DNA from: Myxococcales bacterium
GTDB lineage: Bacteria > Myxococcota_A > UBA9160 > SMWR01
Assembly: GCA_022572485.1 (NCBI GenBank)
Contig: JACZVU010000008.1
Location: 1 to 34,789, forward strand
Reading direction: 5' to 3'
DNA length: 34,789 bases
Each line of letters begins with the position of its first letter. Position 1 is the stretch's first letter. The notes beneath the pieces are model-generated. The model ran no database searches, had not been told where the DNA came from, and saw only the letters and a program-made list of their open reading frames with translations. Shown here piece after piece: positions 1 through 7,446 of this stretch. Position numbers and translations under genes: made by a program.

Positions 1-381
1 AATGGCAGGGTTCTCGCGAAAGAAGCGCTCGTAGTCGAACCAGACGACGTCGTCAACGTCGACGTGGTGCCGAAAGTGTTTGTAGCGGATGTCCTCGTAG
101 GTCCCGTAGGCCGCGCCGCAGATCCAGATCAGGAACCTACCGAGGCGGGCGTTGTCCGCGTTTTGTTTGAACACGATGTTGTGACCACACTCGTGAACCA
201 TGTAGGCGGCGATCGTCATGCCGTGGGCGAGCAACAGGGTTGCCAGCGCATTGATGAACCAGCTCTCGTGGAACAGGCCGGCGATGCCGATCCCGTACGC
301 GAGGAGCGCGTACGCGATGGCGCTCCCGTGGTAGAGGGTGCCGTCGGAGTTCTTGAACGCGGGTCGGTTGGCGAGAGACAT
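1..381 (-). CDS. Fatty acid desaturase, N-terminal part (cut by window edge)
   Basis: The first 127 residues of a membrane di-iron desaturase or hydroxylase; the frame is open to the window edge, so the C-terminus lies outside. Two of the family's histidine boxes are visible: HECGH at residues 63-67 in a hydrophobic stretch and HFRHH at 102-106. A third box (HxxHH near the C-terminus) would be outside the window. A hydrophobic segment at about residues 20-60 precedes the first box. By family knowledge such enzymes use O2 and an electron donor to desaturate or hydroxylate acyl chains at the inner membrane. The ATG at 381 lies 11 bases after the stop of a rubredoxin gene on the same strand, which probably supplies the electrons. 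Substrate cannot be told from this part; an alkane or carotenoid hydroxylase is an alternative. Confidence 0.85.
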   Translation of the reverse strand, partial: MSLANRPAFKNSDGTLYHGSAIAYALLAYGIGIAGLFHESWFINALATLLLAHGMTIAAYMVHECGHNIVFKQNADNARLGRFLIWICGAAYGTYEDIRYKHFRHHVDVDDVVWFDYERFFRENPAI

Positions 382-392
382 GCGATCTCCTC

Positions 393-560
393 TCAGGTGG
401 CGAGTTCGATCATCTCAAATTCGCTCTTGGCCGTCCCGCAATCGGGGCAAACCCAGTCATCCGGAATGTCCTTCCAGCGCGTCCCGGGCGCGATGCCCTC
501 GTCGGGCAAACCCTCGGCCTCATCGTACACGAAGCCGCAGATCTGACACTCCCAGCGCAT
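393..560 (-). CDS. Rubredoxin
   Basis: A 55-residue protein with the classic rubredoxin pattern: Cys5-x-x-Cys8-Gly near the N-terminus and Cys38-Pro-x-Cys41-Gly near the C-terminus, which together bind one iron. The conserved Tyr12-Asp-Glu, the PDEGI segment and the WVCP segment are present, and the length is typical. It is a small cytoplasmic one-electron carrier. It sits 11 bases upstream of the desaturase on the same strand, so the two are almost certainly co-transcribed and rubredoxin is the likely electron donor, as in AlkG-AlkB pairs. The start is the ATG at 560; a GAGG stands a little further upstream than ideal. Confidence 0.93.
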   Translation of the reverse strand: MRWECQICGFVYDEAEGLPDEGIAPGTRWKDIPDDWVCPDCGTAKSEFEMIELAT

Positions 561-1117
561 CACGTCGCGATCGCCTCAGCGAAAAGACACATGGCGACCG
601 GATGCTACCCGTCCTCAACAAACTCCGCCCGCTCGGCGGCCGGCGCGATCGAAGAGAGTCGCAAGCGACGTTGCACGCCAGCCGAAGCGGGGGCGTAACC
701 CAAGTCCAAGTGGTTCCAATGTGGGGACGTTCTTGAAAATTGAATGGCTGATTCAGTGGGGAGGGTGAATAGGCAGGGACGTTGAAAATAGAATGTGGCT
801 TATCGGGCACGGGCGAAAATACAGCTTGTTTTTCCCATTGCTTTCCCTTATGGCAAAGAATCACCATCTCGATTTCCAGCTGTACTCATGATTTCATTTC
901 GACCGCCTGGGCCGTCCGGATCGAAACAAATGACCCGGAAGGCTACACTCTAGACGAACGACGTTCGATTCTTCAGGATAAACAGAAGTTCTCCATTCGC
1001 CGACGATTGTCTTTCAGTCCGAGGTTCGATCGGGCCTGATTCAGCGGAACGCGCTCCCTCAAGGGACGCATGCTGGCGCGGTCGAGGCCGGCCCACGGAC
1101 GCTTCAGGAAGGGTGCG
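561..1117. other. Intergenic region with repeat debris, no supported gene
   Basis: No convincing coding frame was found. The region separates divergent genes (rubredoxin to the left, MFS transporter to the right). It holds two copies of a GGGACGTT...GAAAATNGAATG motif and a block resembling one at 3150-3194 (annotated separately). A short inverted repeat, GAACG-A-CGTTC, lies near 957-967. Short open frames here match no family I recognise, and one runs through the repeat block, so none is called. Confidence 0.6.
724..836. repeat. Repeat cluster: GGGACGTT motif twice plus a dispersed block
   Basis: GGGACGTT occurs at 724-731 and 776-783, each followed within a few bases by GAAAAT(T/A)GAATG. 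Immediately after the second copy, 797-836 (starting GGCTTATCGGGCACGGGC) is similar to 3150-3194 (starting GGCTTGTCGGACACTGGT); both continue through a GAAAATRCAG segment and a run of T followed by CC. The arrangement resembles remnants of a small mobile or REP-like element. No transposase is nearby, so the family is not assigned. Confidence 0.5.
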
Positions 1118-2445
1118 ATGAATAGCTGCAGAAACACCGGCGGGGCGCGTCGACCGACTTCGGTCAGATGGGTGATTCTGAGCCTGTTGTGTGCCGTGAC
1201 CTTCGTGTCCTACTTGCTGCGGATGAACATCTCCGTGGCGGCCAAGTTCATGATGCCTGACCTGGGCATCACCACAATACAGATGGGCTGGGTTTTCGGC
1301 AGCTTCACGCTCGTCTATACCGTGTGTCAGATTCCAGGAGGGATTTTTGGCGAATGGCTGGGGCCGCGCCGCGCAATCACGATCATCACCGTGTTGTGGG
1401 GGCTGCTGACCATTCTGACCGGATTGCTGCCGGGGCTCGTTTTTACCTCGACCACTGGAGCGCTCGTCACGCTCATCGTCTTGCGATCCCTGATGGGTGT
1501 GGTGCAGGCACCCATCTTCCCAGTGGAGGCGGGAACCATTGCCAACTGGTTTCCCGTGTCGGGATGGGCATTTCCGAATGGGCTGATGAGCACCGGCCTA
1601 ACGCTGGGGGCCGCGGTTGCTTCGCCGCTCGTCGCCTGGCTGATGATAACCGTAGGCTGGCGCGCATCCTTCTATCTGACGGCGCCCATCGCTTTCTTGA
1701 GCATCATGGCTTGGTGGTGGTATGCGAGGGACCGGCCGGCCGAGCATGCCGCCGTGAACCAAACCGAGCTGGCGTTCATCACTGCGGGCCGGCCGCCCCG
1801 GAAGACGCAATACCCAAGAAAGAGGCTTTGCGGCTGTTGTTCAAGAACCGGGAGACTTTGCTCCTGGCCCTCAGCTATCTGTGCATGGTCTACGTCTTCT
1901 ACATTTTCTTCTCCTGGTTCTACATCTACCTGGTGGACGTGCGGGGATTCAGTCTGCTGGAGGGCGGGGTCTACGCTGCGCTCCCCTGGATTGTCGGCGC
2001 CATCGGTGCCTCACTCGGTGGCGCGCTCTGTGATTATCTCTGCAAGCGAATTGGACCACGCTGGGGCTGCCGCCTGCCATGCATGATCGGACTCATCCTG
2101 GTAGCCGGCTTTCTCTTCGCCGGCGTCAAAGCGGAGAACCCGCACCTGGCCGTCGTCTACCTCTCGATCTGCTTCGGTTTCACGCAGATTACAGAGGGCG
2201 CTTACTGGGCAGGCTCGACGTTCGTGGCCGGTCCGCATACGGCGGCGGCTACGGGGATCTTGAACACCGGCGGTAACCTGGGCGGAGTCATCTCCACGCC
2301 GCTCATCCCGATCCTGGCGGATTCGTATGGCTGGGGGGCCGCCCTGGCGACCGGAAGCGTGTTTGCCATCATCGGCGCCGTTCTCTGGCTCTGGATCGAC
2401 GTCGAGCGCCCCCTGGTGGAGGAGGCGCCGCGAACTGCGGAGTAG
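1118..2445 (+). pseudogene. MFS transporter, ACS (anion:cation symporter) type, broken by a -1 frameshift
   Basis: Two overlapping frames together make one 12-helix major facilitator protein of about 440 residues. The first half (ATG at 1118, preceded by AGGAAGGG at 1106-1113) carries the N-terminal bundle: RMNISVAAKFMMPDLGI, then QIPGG and GPRRAI between helices 2 and 3. The second half resumes one frame back with APEDAIPKKEALRLL and runs through helices 7-12 to the TAG at 2445. The switch lies in the GC-only tract 1785-1800 (protein context ITAGRP / APEDA), where one base seems to be missing. Family members import organic anions such as hexuronates or phthalate. Both halves are otherwise well conserved, so the break is recent or a sequencing error. 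An ATG at 1070 is a less likely start. Confidence 0.8.
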
Positions 2446-2561
2446 AGAATCGCCACGCTCAGGATGGGTATTGGAGCGCGCGGGAGGTGGGTGCTTCGCC
2501 GATCTGTTTGCGCGCGAGATACGCTCGACAGCCTTGCGGACCCGGAGTTGAAGCTGAATGG

Positions 2562-2960
2562 CTATTGGAGTTTATCATATTCTGGATAGAGGCCTGTTTC
2601 TTCTCGCCTAATCCTAGACCCAAGGCTACCCACCAGTTTTCCGATGTCTTTCGCAAAATCGATTCCGCTGCCCCCCTCTGAATAGGTATCGAAAAAATCG
2701 ATCGCTTGTTTGGAGACTTCTTTCATATCCTTTGCAAACAATTCCAATTTTCTCTGCAGTTCGCTATCTGTTTTAGCGGCTTCATTCAGAACAGGATAGA
2801 GTTGCTCGTCTTCTTTTTTCAAATGTGCTAGAAGTTCATTTTTGGCTGACAGAATAATGAGTTGTCCCTCTTTCGTTGTAATGCCAAGAGACTTGGCTTT
2901 TTCGAGCATCTCAATTAAGTTGGAATGTTCCGCTTTCAATGGATCGACCGATGCACTCAT
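2562..2960 (-). CDS. Hemerythrin HHE-domain protein
   Basis: A 132-residue, mostly helical soluble protein. His12 in the first helix (KAEHSNLI), His46 and Glu50 (LLAHLKKEDEQLYP) match the hemerythrin/HHE metal-binding pattern, and the C-terminal EETGLYPEYDKLQ matches the last helix of such domains. HHE proteins bind a di-iron centre and act in oxygen, NO or iron-stress handling; the precise role cannot be told. The gene is visibly more AT-rich than its neighbours and uses more AAA and TTT codons, suggesting transfer from another source. Two bases separate its start from the stop of a possible small upstream gene on the same strand. Confidence 0.82.
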   Translation of the reverse strand: MSASVDPLKAEHSNLIEMLEKAKSLGITTKEGQLIILSAKNELLAHLKKEDEQLYPVLNEAAKTDSELQRKLELFAKDMKEVSKQAIDFFDTYSEGGSGIDFAKDIGKLVGSLGSRIRREETGLYPEYDKLQ

Positions 2961-2962
2961 CG

Positions 2963-3109
2963 CTATTCTCCAGGGTTTGAGAATTCAATCGCTCCAATTT
3001 TGGCCAGACGAATACACCGTACAATAACGTGCGGAAGAAGTTCATATAATCTGGAATCGGAAGTTTCAATTGCATGCAGTACAAGACCGATCAGATGTTG
3101 CTCCGACAT
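2963..3109 (-). CDS. Possible small protein upstream of hemerythrin
   Basis: A 48-residue frame starting MSEQHLIGLVLHAIE and ending FSNPGE, whose stop is two bases before the hemerythrin start. I do not recognise a family. The sequence looks like two or three amphipathic helices (LIGLVLHAIE, LYELLPHVIVRCIRLAKI) and has no signal peptide. It shares the AT-rich composition of the hemerythrin gene. Support is the tight spacing and common composition only; the ribosome binding site is weak (AGAGG more than ten bases upstream). It could be a decayed remnant or a non-coding leader. Confidence 0.35.
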   Translation of the reverse strand: MSEQHLIGLVLHAIETSDSRLYELLPHVIVRCIRLAKIGAIEFSNPGE

Positions 3110-3149
3110 GGGGCGGTTTCGCCTCTTCAAAGTGAATTTTGATCGTATT

Positions 3150-3194
3150 CGGCTTGTCGGACACTGGTGAAAATGCAGTTGGGTTTTTCCTATT
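3150..3194. repeat. Second copy of the dispersed block seen at 797-836
   Basis: Starts GGCTTGTCGGACACTGGTGA and continues through GAAAATGCAG and a T run followed by CC, paralleling 797-836. Most positions agree and the order of the sub-motifs is the same. It ends inside the last codons of the alpha/beta hydrolase gene, so that gene's 3' end may derive partly from the repeat. Probably the end of a vanished mobile element; no transposase is visible. Confidence 0.5.
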
Positions 3195-4002
3195 CCTCGA
3201 TCTCGTCGAGAAATTTGCGGATGCGTTCGAAGTAGGGGCGCCCGCCGACCTGGGTGAGGTCGTTGTGTCCCGCGCCATGGATGGTTTCGAAGGTCTTGGG
3301 TTGCGGGGCTGCGTCGAAGAGTTGCCGCCCGAGTTCGTAGTCGATGACCTCGTCGCGATCGCCGTGAAAGAAGAGCAGCGGTGCTCGAATTCGCCCGATT
3401 TTCGACGCGGAATCGAAGCGCTTGCCGGCGAGCGCGCCGAGCCATGCACCACCGGGCCCGTTGGCCACGATGGCGGCGATCGACGGAAAGGTGCTTTCGA
3501 GAATCACCCCAGCCAAGCTGCGGTCCTGGGCGAGATCGACCGCGACCGCACCGCCCAACGACCGTCCAAAGACGATGATGCGGCTTTCCGGAAAACCGCG
3601 CTGTTCGATCAAGTGGCGGAGCCCCGCGCGGGCATCCGCGTAGGTGCCCGCCTCGGTCGCTCTTCCTTCACTCAACCCGTAACCGCGGTAGTCAATCACG
3701 AGGACGCTGCATTCGAGCCGCACCAGGTCGGCCGCATTGGGTAGGCGATGCGAGGCGTTTCCCGCATTGCCGTGAAGAAACAGAAGCGCGCGACGCGCAC
3801 CTGGCGCCGGTAAGTAGAAGGCGTGGATCCGGACGCCGTCCTCAGTTGTGAAATAGGTTTCCTCTCCGGCGATTCCGAGTTGCTCCAGAGTCACCGCGAC
3901 GCCCCGCGCGGGATAGAAGATCATCGACTCGACGAAGCGACCCCACATCGCAGCTCCCAGTACGAGTACGAGAAGAAGAAGGAAGGCACTCCGGACGCGC
4001 AC
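3190..4002 (-). CDS. Membrane-anchored alpha/beta hydrolase (Bem46/ABHD13-like)
   Basis: A 270-residue protein with an N-terminal hydrophobic segment (residues 6-20) that acts as a membrane anchor or signal. The hydrolase fold follows: oxyanion loop HGNAGN at 77-82, DYRGYGLSEG at 104-113, nucleophile elbow GRSLGG with Ser148, acid loop FHGDRD with Asp217, and catalytic His246 in GAGHND. Length and motif order match serine hydrolases of the Bem46/ABHD13 group, for which acyl-thioesterase or esterase activity is usually assumed; no substrate can be given. It is a single gene whose 3' end overlaps the block at 3150-3194 and whose start is followed by the palindromic repeat at 4046. Confidence 0.88.
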   Translation of the reverse strand: MRVRSAFLLLLVLVLGAAMWGRFVESMIFYPARGVAVTLEQLGIAGEETYFTTEDGVRIHAFYLPAPGARRALLFLHGNAGNASHRLPNAADLVRLECSVLVIDYRGYGLSEGRATEAGTYADARAGLRHLIEQRGFPESRIIVFGRSLGGAVAVDLAQDRSLAGVILESTFPSIAAIVANGPGGAWLGALAGKRFDSASKIGRIRAPLLFFHGDRDEVIDYELGRQLFDAAPQPKTFETIHGAGHNDLTQVGGRPYFERIRKFLDEIEE

Positions 4003-4020
4003 CCGATCAGCTTACGCGAT

Positions 4021-4156
4021 CGGTCAGCACGCGCACCTGCTCAAGCTAGAGAGTCCCGCAGAATACCGTGACACCGGTTCCCGACGAGGATCGGTGTAAC
4101 CCTATTCCGCGATCTTCTCTAGGTGCTCGGCCAGTACGCACACCCGCTCAAACTAG
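4021..4156. repeat. Imperfect 29-bp direct repeat flanking the 77-bp palindrome
   Basis: 4021-4049 (starting CGGTCAGCACGC, ending CTCAAGCTAG) and 4128-4156 (starting CGGCCAGTACGC, ending CTCAAACTAG) agree at 24 of 29 positions and flank the palindromic element. The right copy runs into the last codons of the MFS gene, and the gene's own sequence just beyond (GCGATCGGCCAGCG) also resembles the left copy. The 3' end of the transporter gene appears duplicated around the element. Confidence 0.7.
4046..4122. repeat. 77-bp CTAG-bounded palindromic repeat, copy 1
   Basis: Begins CTAGAGA and ends TCTCTAG. Inside are two further nested arms, CGCAGAATA opposite TATTCCGCG (one mismatch) and ACACCG opposite CGGTGT, around a loop of about 15 bases. 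A single strand could fold into one long, interrupted hairpin. It matches 18583-18659 at 75 of 77 positions. It lies just downstream of the last gene of the suf-MFS transcription unit, in the position of a terminator or REP-like element. It encodes nothing evident. Confidence 0.9.
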
Positions 4157-5290
4157 GCGATCGGCCAGCGCGCGCGCTCGGCCGCGGCGAATCGCAATAC
4201 CCCCCAGCGCGATTGCAATAGCCCAGACGCCGAGCCATTTCACCGCGAAGGCGATTCCCGCTTGGTCTCCGAGCGCGCCGGTGAGCCACGGAATCACGAA
4301 ACACCCCGTCGACCCCGCTCCTGAGACCAGGCCGATTACGGAACCGTGAGAGTGCGGAAAGCGCTGTGCGGCGAGCGCGAGGGCCACCGGGAAGACCGGG
4401 CCCAGCGCGAAACCGACGCAGAAGTAGAGGGTCGCGATCTGGCTCGAACCGAGCACCGCACCGATCGCGATCACCGCGCAACACAGAATCCCAGACCCGA
4501 TCAAGACGTTGCCGTCCAGGTTGCCCCGCAACATGAGCGTCGCGAGTCGACCGGTCAGCAGGCCAAACCACATGCCGCTGATTGCGGTCTGCCCATGGAT
4601 CACATCGAGCGCGAGGCCTTCGGTCGCGTAGGGGACGGCAAACACCGCCATCGCGGTCTCCAAACCGAGATACGCAAAAATGACCACGACGAACGGAACG
4701 ATCGCTTTTGAGAGAACTGCGTGTGCATCCGCTTTCGCAGTGTCAGCCGGCCGCGTTGGCGCCGGAAATCGAACGAGTGACGCGGCTGCGGCGAGTGCAA
4801 GGTGGGCAAAGCCGATCGAGTGAAAAGACATCGTCCAATGCCAACGGGTGGCGATTGCGGCGACCAGGAGCGGTCCGATGATCGCACCGATCGCGGTCCC
4901 GGCGTGCAGGAGCGCCATCGGTCTCGCAGAGCGCTCGCCAAATCGTTCGGCGACCGCCGCGATGTAGAGCGTGTCGTACGCCCCTGCGCCCAGGCCGATT
5001 GCGCCAAAGAGAACGAGAACTTCCCGGAAGCTGTTGGTGGGGCTGAACTCGAAGAGCGCGATTGCAGTGAGCAGGATCGTCGTGATGAAGAGCGGGCGCC
5101 GGGGCAGGCGGTCGTACAGGAGACCGGCTCCCGTCATGCCGACGAGCATCCCCGCCGCGATCGCCGCTGCGAGCATCCCGGTGTGAGCGAGGTCGAGATT
5201 GAGATCCCGGGCGAGGTCGGCCTGGTTTGCGCCGAGCAGGATCAGGACGAGACCGAGGCAGAAGAATCCGCAGAAACTGAGTGCGATCAT
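4148..5290 (-). CDS. MFS transporter, last gene of the suf operon
   Basis: A 380-residue protein with about 12 hydrophobic helices and no soluble domains. The loop between helices 2 and 3 reads YDRLPRRPLF, a weak form of the MFS motif A. Segments such as GLGAGAYDTLYIAAVAERFG and GAGSTGCFVIPWLTGALGD resemble FucP/YbjJ-like sugar or drug permeases, but the substrate cannot be read from the sequence. It starts 36 bases after the stop of sufT with no obvious promoter between, so it is probably read from the suf promoter. No known Suf role exists for it, and it may simply hitchhike. The short C-terminus ends TGA at 4148, followed by the palindromic repeat. Confidence 0.83.
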   Translation of the reverse strand: MIALSFCGFFCLGLVLILLGANQADLARDLNLDLAHTGMLAAAIAAGMLVGMTGAGLLYDRLPRRPLFITTILLTAIALFEFSPTNSFREVLVLFGAIGLGAGAYDTLYIAAVAERFGERSARPMALLHAGTAIGAIIGPLLVAAIATRWHWTMSFHSIGFAHLALAAAASLVRFPAPTRPADTAKADAHAVLSKAIVPFVVVIFAYLGLETAMAVFAVPYATEGLALDVIHGQTAISGMWFGLLTGRLATLMLRGNLDGNVLIGSGILCCAVIAIGAVLGSSQIATLYFCVGFALGPVFPVALALAAQRFPHSHGSVIGLVSGAGSTGCFVIPWLTGALGDQAGIAFAVKWLGVWAIAIALGGIAIRRGRARALADRLV

Positions 5291-5326
5291 GGGTGCGCTG
5301 ACGCTAGGGGGTCCGAGTCGCGCCGG

Positions 5327-5716
5327 CTAGGCCATTCCGAGATCGAGCTTGGCGGCGTCTGACATCATGTCGGGTGACCAGGGTGGATTCCAGACGAGGT
5401 CGAGCTGGACCGAAGTCACGCCCGGAACGCCCCGAGCCTTGGTCTCGACCTCGGAAGGGAGCTCTTCTGCGGCCGGGCACATGGGCGTGGTGAGCGTCAT
5501 CGCAATCTGTGTGGCGCCGCCCTCCGCTACGTCGACTTTGTAGATCAATCCAAGTTCGTAGATGTTGACCGGGATCTCCGGGTCGAAGACGGTTTTGATC
5601 TTCTCGATCACCCGATCGCGGATGGCGTCGGGGTTCTCCGAACGCGCAGGAGCCGCGTCATCCGAATCAGATTTCGTGGTTTCTTCCACCACCTCTTCGG
5701 TTCTGGGGGTCATCAT
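5327..5716 (-). CDS. sufT: SufT, DUF59/MIP18-family Fe-S assembly factor
   Basis: A 129-residue protein. After a charged, probably flexible N-terminus (1-28) comes a DUF59 domain with the signature DPEIPVNIYELGLIY at 45-59 and TLTTPMCP around the conserved Cys80. Family members help insert or mature Fe-S clusters on target proteins, with SUF systems in bacteria and the CIA pathway in eukaryotes. Its gene lies 12 bases downstream of sufU in the same operon, which settles the assignment. Two adjacent ATG codons are possible starts; the first is used here. Confidence 0.93.
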   Translation of the reverse strand: MMTPRTEEVVEETTKSDSDDAAPARSENPDAIRDRVIEKIKTVFDPEIPVNIYELGLIYKVDVAEGGATQIAMTLTTPMCPAAEELPSEVETKARGVPGVTSVQLDLVWNPPWSPDMMSDAAKLDLGMA

Positions 5717-5728
5717 GCCGTCATCTCC

Positions 5729-6184
5729 CTATTCGGTTGTCGCCGTCTCGCCCGTGTCGCGTAGTGCTTCACGCATTGCGTGCCACGCGAGCGTCGCACA
5801 TTTCACCCGCATCGGAAATTCCCGAACGCCCGAGAAGACCGTGAGCTTGCCGAGCTTCTCGTCTCCGGCGCTCGACTTCGGGTTTGAAGTCACCATTTCA
5901 TGAAACCCCTCGAAGAGATGCTCGATGTCGCTGATCTCCTTGCCCTTGATGGACTGCGTCATCAGCGACGCCGATGCGGTCGATATCGCGCACCCCGTGC
6001 CCTTGAAGCCGACGTCTTTGACGACGTCGTCCTCGACAGCCAGATACACGGTGAGCTGATCGCCACAGAGTGGATTGACGCCCACCGCGGATCGGTTCGC
6101 GCACTCGGGTTTGCAGAAATTACGTGGCCGTTTGTTGTGATCGAGAATCACGGACTGGTAGAGCTCGCGAAGGTCAGCACTCAC
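5729..6184 (-). CDS. sufU: SufU, IscU-like scaffold or sulfur-transfer protein
   Basis: A 151-residue protein with the three cysteines of the SufU/IscU fold: Cys40 (NPLCGD), Cys66 (GTGCAIS) and Cys129 (RVKCATLAWH). The segment before the third cysteine is longer than in IscU, as is typical of SufU. SufU binds zinc and takes persulfide sulfur from SufS to pass to SufBCD. The start is the GTG at 6184, whose last bases form the TGA stop of sufS (GTGA overlap), implying translational coupling. A longer in-frame reading far upstream exists but lies antisense-like within sufS and is not the gene. Confidence 0.93.
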   Translation of the reverse strand: MSADLRELYQSVILDHNKRPRNFCKPECANRSAVGVNPLCGDQLTVYLAVEDDVVKDVGFKGTGCAISTASASLMTQSIKGKEISDIEHLFEGFHEMVTSNPKSSAGDEKLGKLTVFSGVREFPMRVKCATLAWHAMREALRDTGETATTE

Positions 6185-7446
6185 TGAAATAGCTCCCGAA
6201 CGGTATGCAACGCTCGAACCAGAGCGTCGACGTCTTCCCTGGTGTTGTAGAGCGCGAGCGATGCCCGCACCGTCGCCGGGACGCCGAAGCGCTCCATCAC
6301 GGGTTGCGCGCAGTGATGGCCGCTCCGCACCGCGATGCCCTCGTGGTCGAGAATCGATCCGACATCGTGGGGGTGCACGCCGTCGAGTGAAAACGACAGA
6401 ATGGCGGCCTTTTGTGGTGCCGTTCCGATCAGCCGCAAACCCGGGATTTCGGCCAGCGCATCCGTCGCGTAGGCGAGCAGTTCGCGCTCGTGGCTCTCGA
6501 TCGCATCGAGTCCTAGGTGGGTTACGTAGTCGAGCGCGGCCCCGAAGCCCGCGACTCCGCCGATGTCCGGCGTGCCGGCTTCGAAGCGTTGGGGAAGGTC
6601 CGCATAGGTGGTCTTCTCGAAGGTGACGGTTTGGATCATCGACCCCCCGCCTTGATAGGGGGGCATCGATTCGAGAAGCGATGCCTTGCCGTAAAGCACC
6701 CCCACGCCGGTCGGTCCGAAAACCTTGTGGCTCGACAGCGCGTAGAAGTCGCAGTCGAGGTCGGAAACGTTCACCGGATAATGGGGGACCGCCTGGGCGC
6801 CATCGATGACGACCGCGGCTCCGTATGCGTGGGCGAGCCGGGTGAGCTCCGCCACCGGATTGACGGTTCCGAGAGCGTTCGAGATGTGGGCGACTGCGAC
6901 GATCTTGGTGCGTGGGCCGAGGAGCTTCTCGAATTCGTCCAGCATCAATGTGCCGCGATCGTCGATCGGCGCGACCCTGAGAATCGCACCCTTTTCTTCG
7001 CAGAGCATTTGCCATGGAACGATGTTCGAGTGGTGCTCCATCGTGGTAATCAGCACTTCGTCGCCCGGTCCGACGTTCTGGCGGCCGTAGGTCGAAGCGA
7101 CCAGATTGATCGCCTCGGTGGTGTTGCGCACAAAGATAATCTCGCGAGCCTCGGCGGCACCGATGAAACGCCGCGCGGTCTCCCGGACCGCTTCAAAGTT
7201 CGCAGTGGCTCGGGCCGACAGTTCGTAAATGCCGCGATGGATGTTCGCGTAGTCGTGGTTGTAGCAATCGGCGATTGCGTCAATCACGCATTGCGGTTTC
7301 TGAGCGCTGGCGGCGCTGTCGAGGAAGACGAAGCCTTCGGTCTGCAGAATCGGGAAGTCCCTTCGCGCACGGACCGGGTCAAAGCGAACGGCCTCGAGCG
7401 CTCGACTGCCCACAGACACCACAGCAGCTTCTCCAGCGAGGGTCAT
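6181..7446 (-). CDS. sufS: SufS, group II cysteine desulfurase
   Basis: A 421-residue PLP enzyme that takes sulfur from L-cysteine as a persulfide for cluster assembly. The PLP lysine is Lys241 in SSHKVFGPTG, the cofactor aspartate lies in VIDGAQ at about 214-218, and the active cysteine is Cys379 in RSGHHCAQP, in the short loop of group II (SufS) enzymes. EHHSN at 137-141 holds the catalytic histidine. It is flanked by sufD upstream and sufU downstream, each with a 4-base overlap (ATGA and GTGA). Length is slightly above average because of an N-terminal extension of about 20 residues. Confidence 0.96.
   Translation of the reverse strand: MTLAGEAAVVSVGSRALEAVRFDPVRARRDFPILQTEGFVFLDSAASAQKPQCVIDAIADCYNHDYANIHRGIYELSARATANFEAVRETARRFIGAAEAREIIFVRNTTEAINLVASTYGRQNVGPGDEVLITTMEHHSNIVPWQMLCEEKGAILRVAPIDDRGTLMLDEFEKLLGPRTKIVAVAHISNALGTVNPVAELTRLAHAYGAAVVIDGAQAVPHYPVNVSDLDCDFYALSSHKVFGPTGVGVLYGKASLLESMPPYQGGGSMIQTVTFEKTTYADLPQRFEAGTPDIGGVAGFGAALDYVTHLGLDAIESHERELLAYATDALAEIPGLRLIGTAPQKAAILSFSLDGVHPHDVGSILDHEGIAVRSGHHCAQPVMERFGVPATVRASLALYNTREDVDALVRALHTVRELFQ

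Noticed and set aside
1070..1117. ATG at 1070 as start of the MFS gene
   Set aside because: The extension is basic and unlike the family; ATG 1118 has AGGAAGGG at the right distance.
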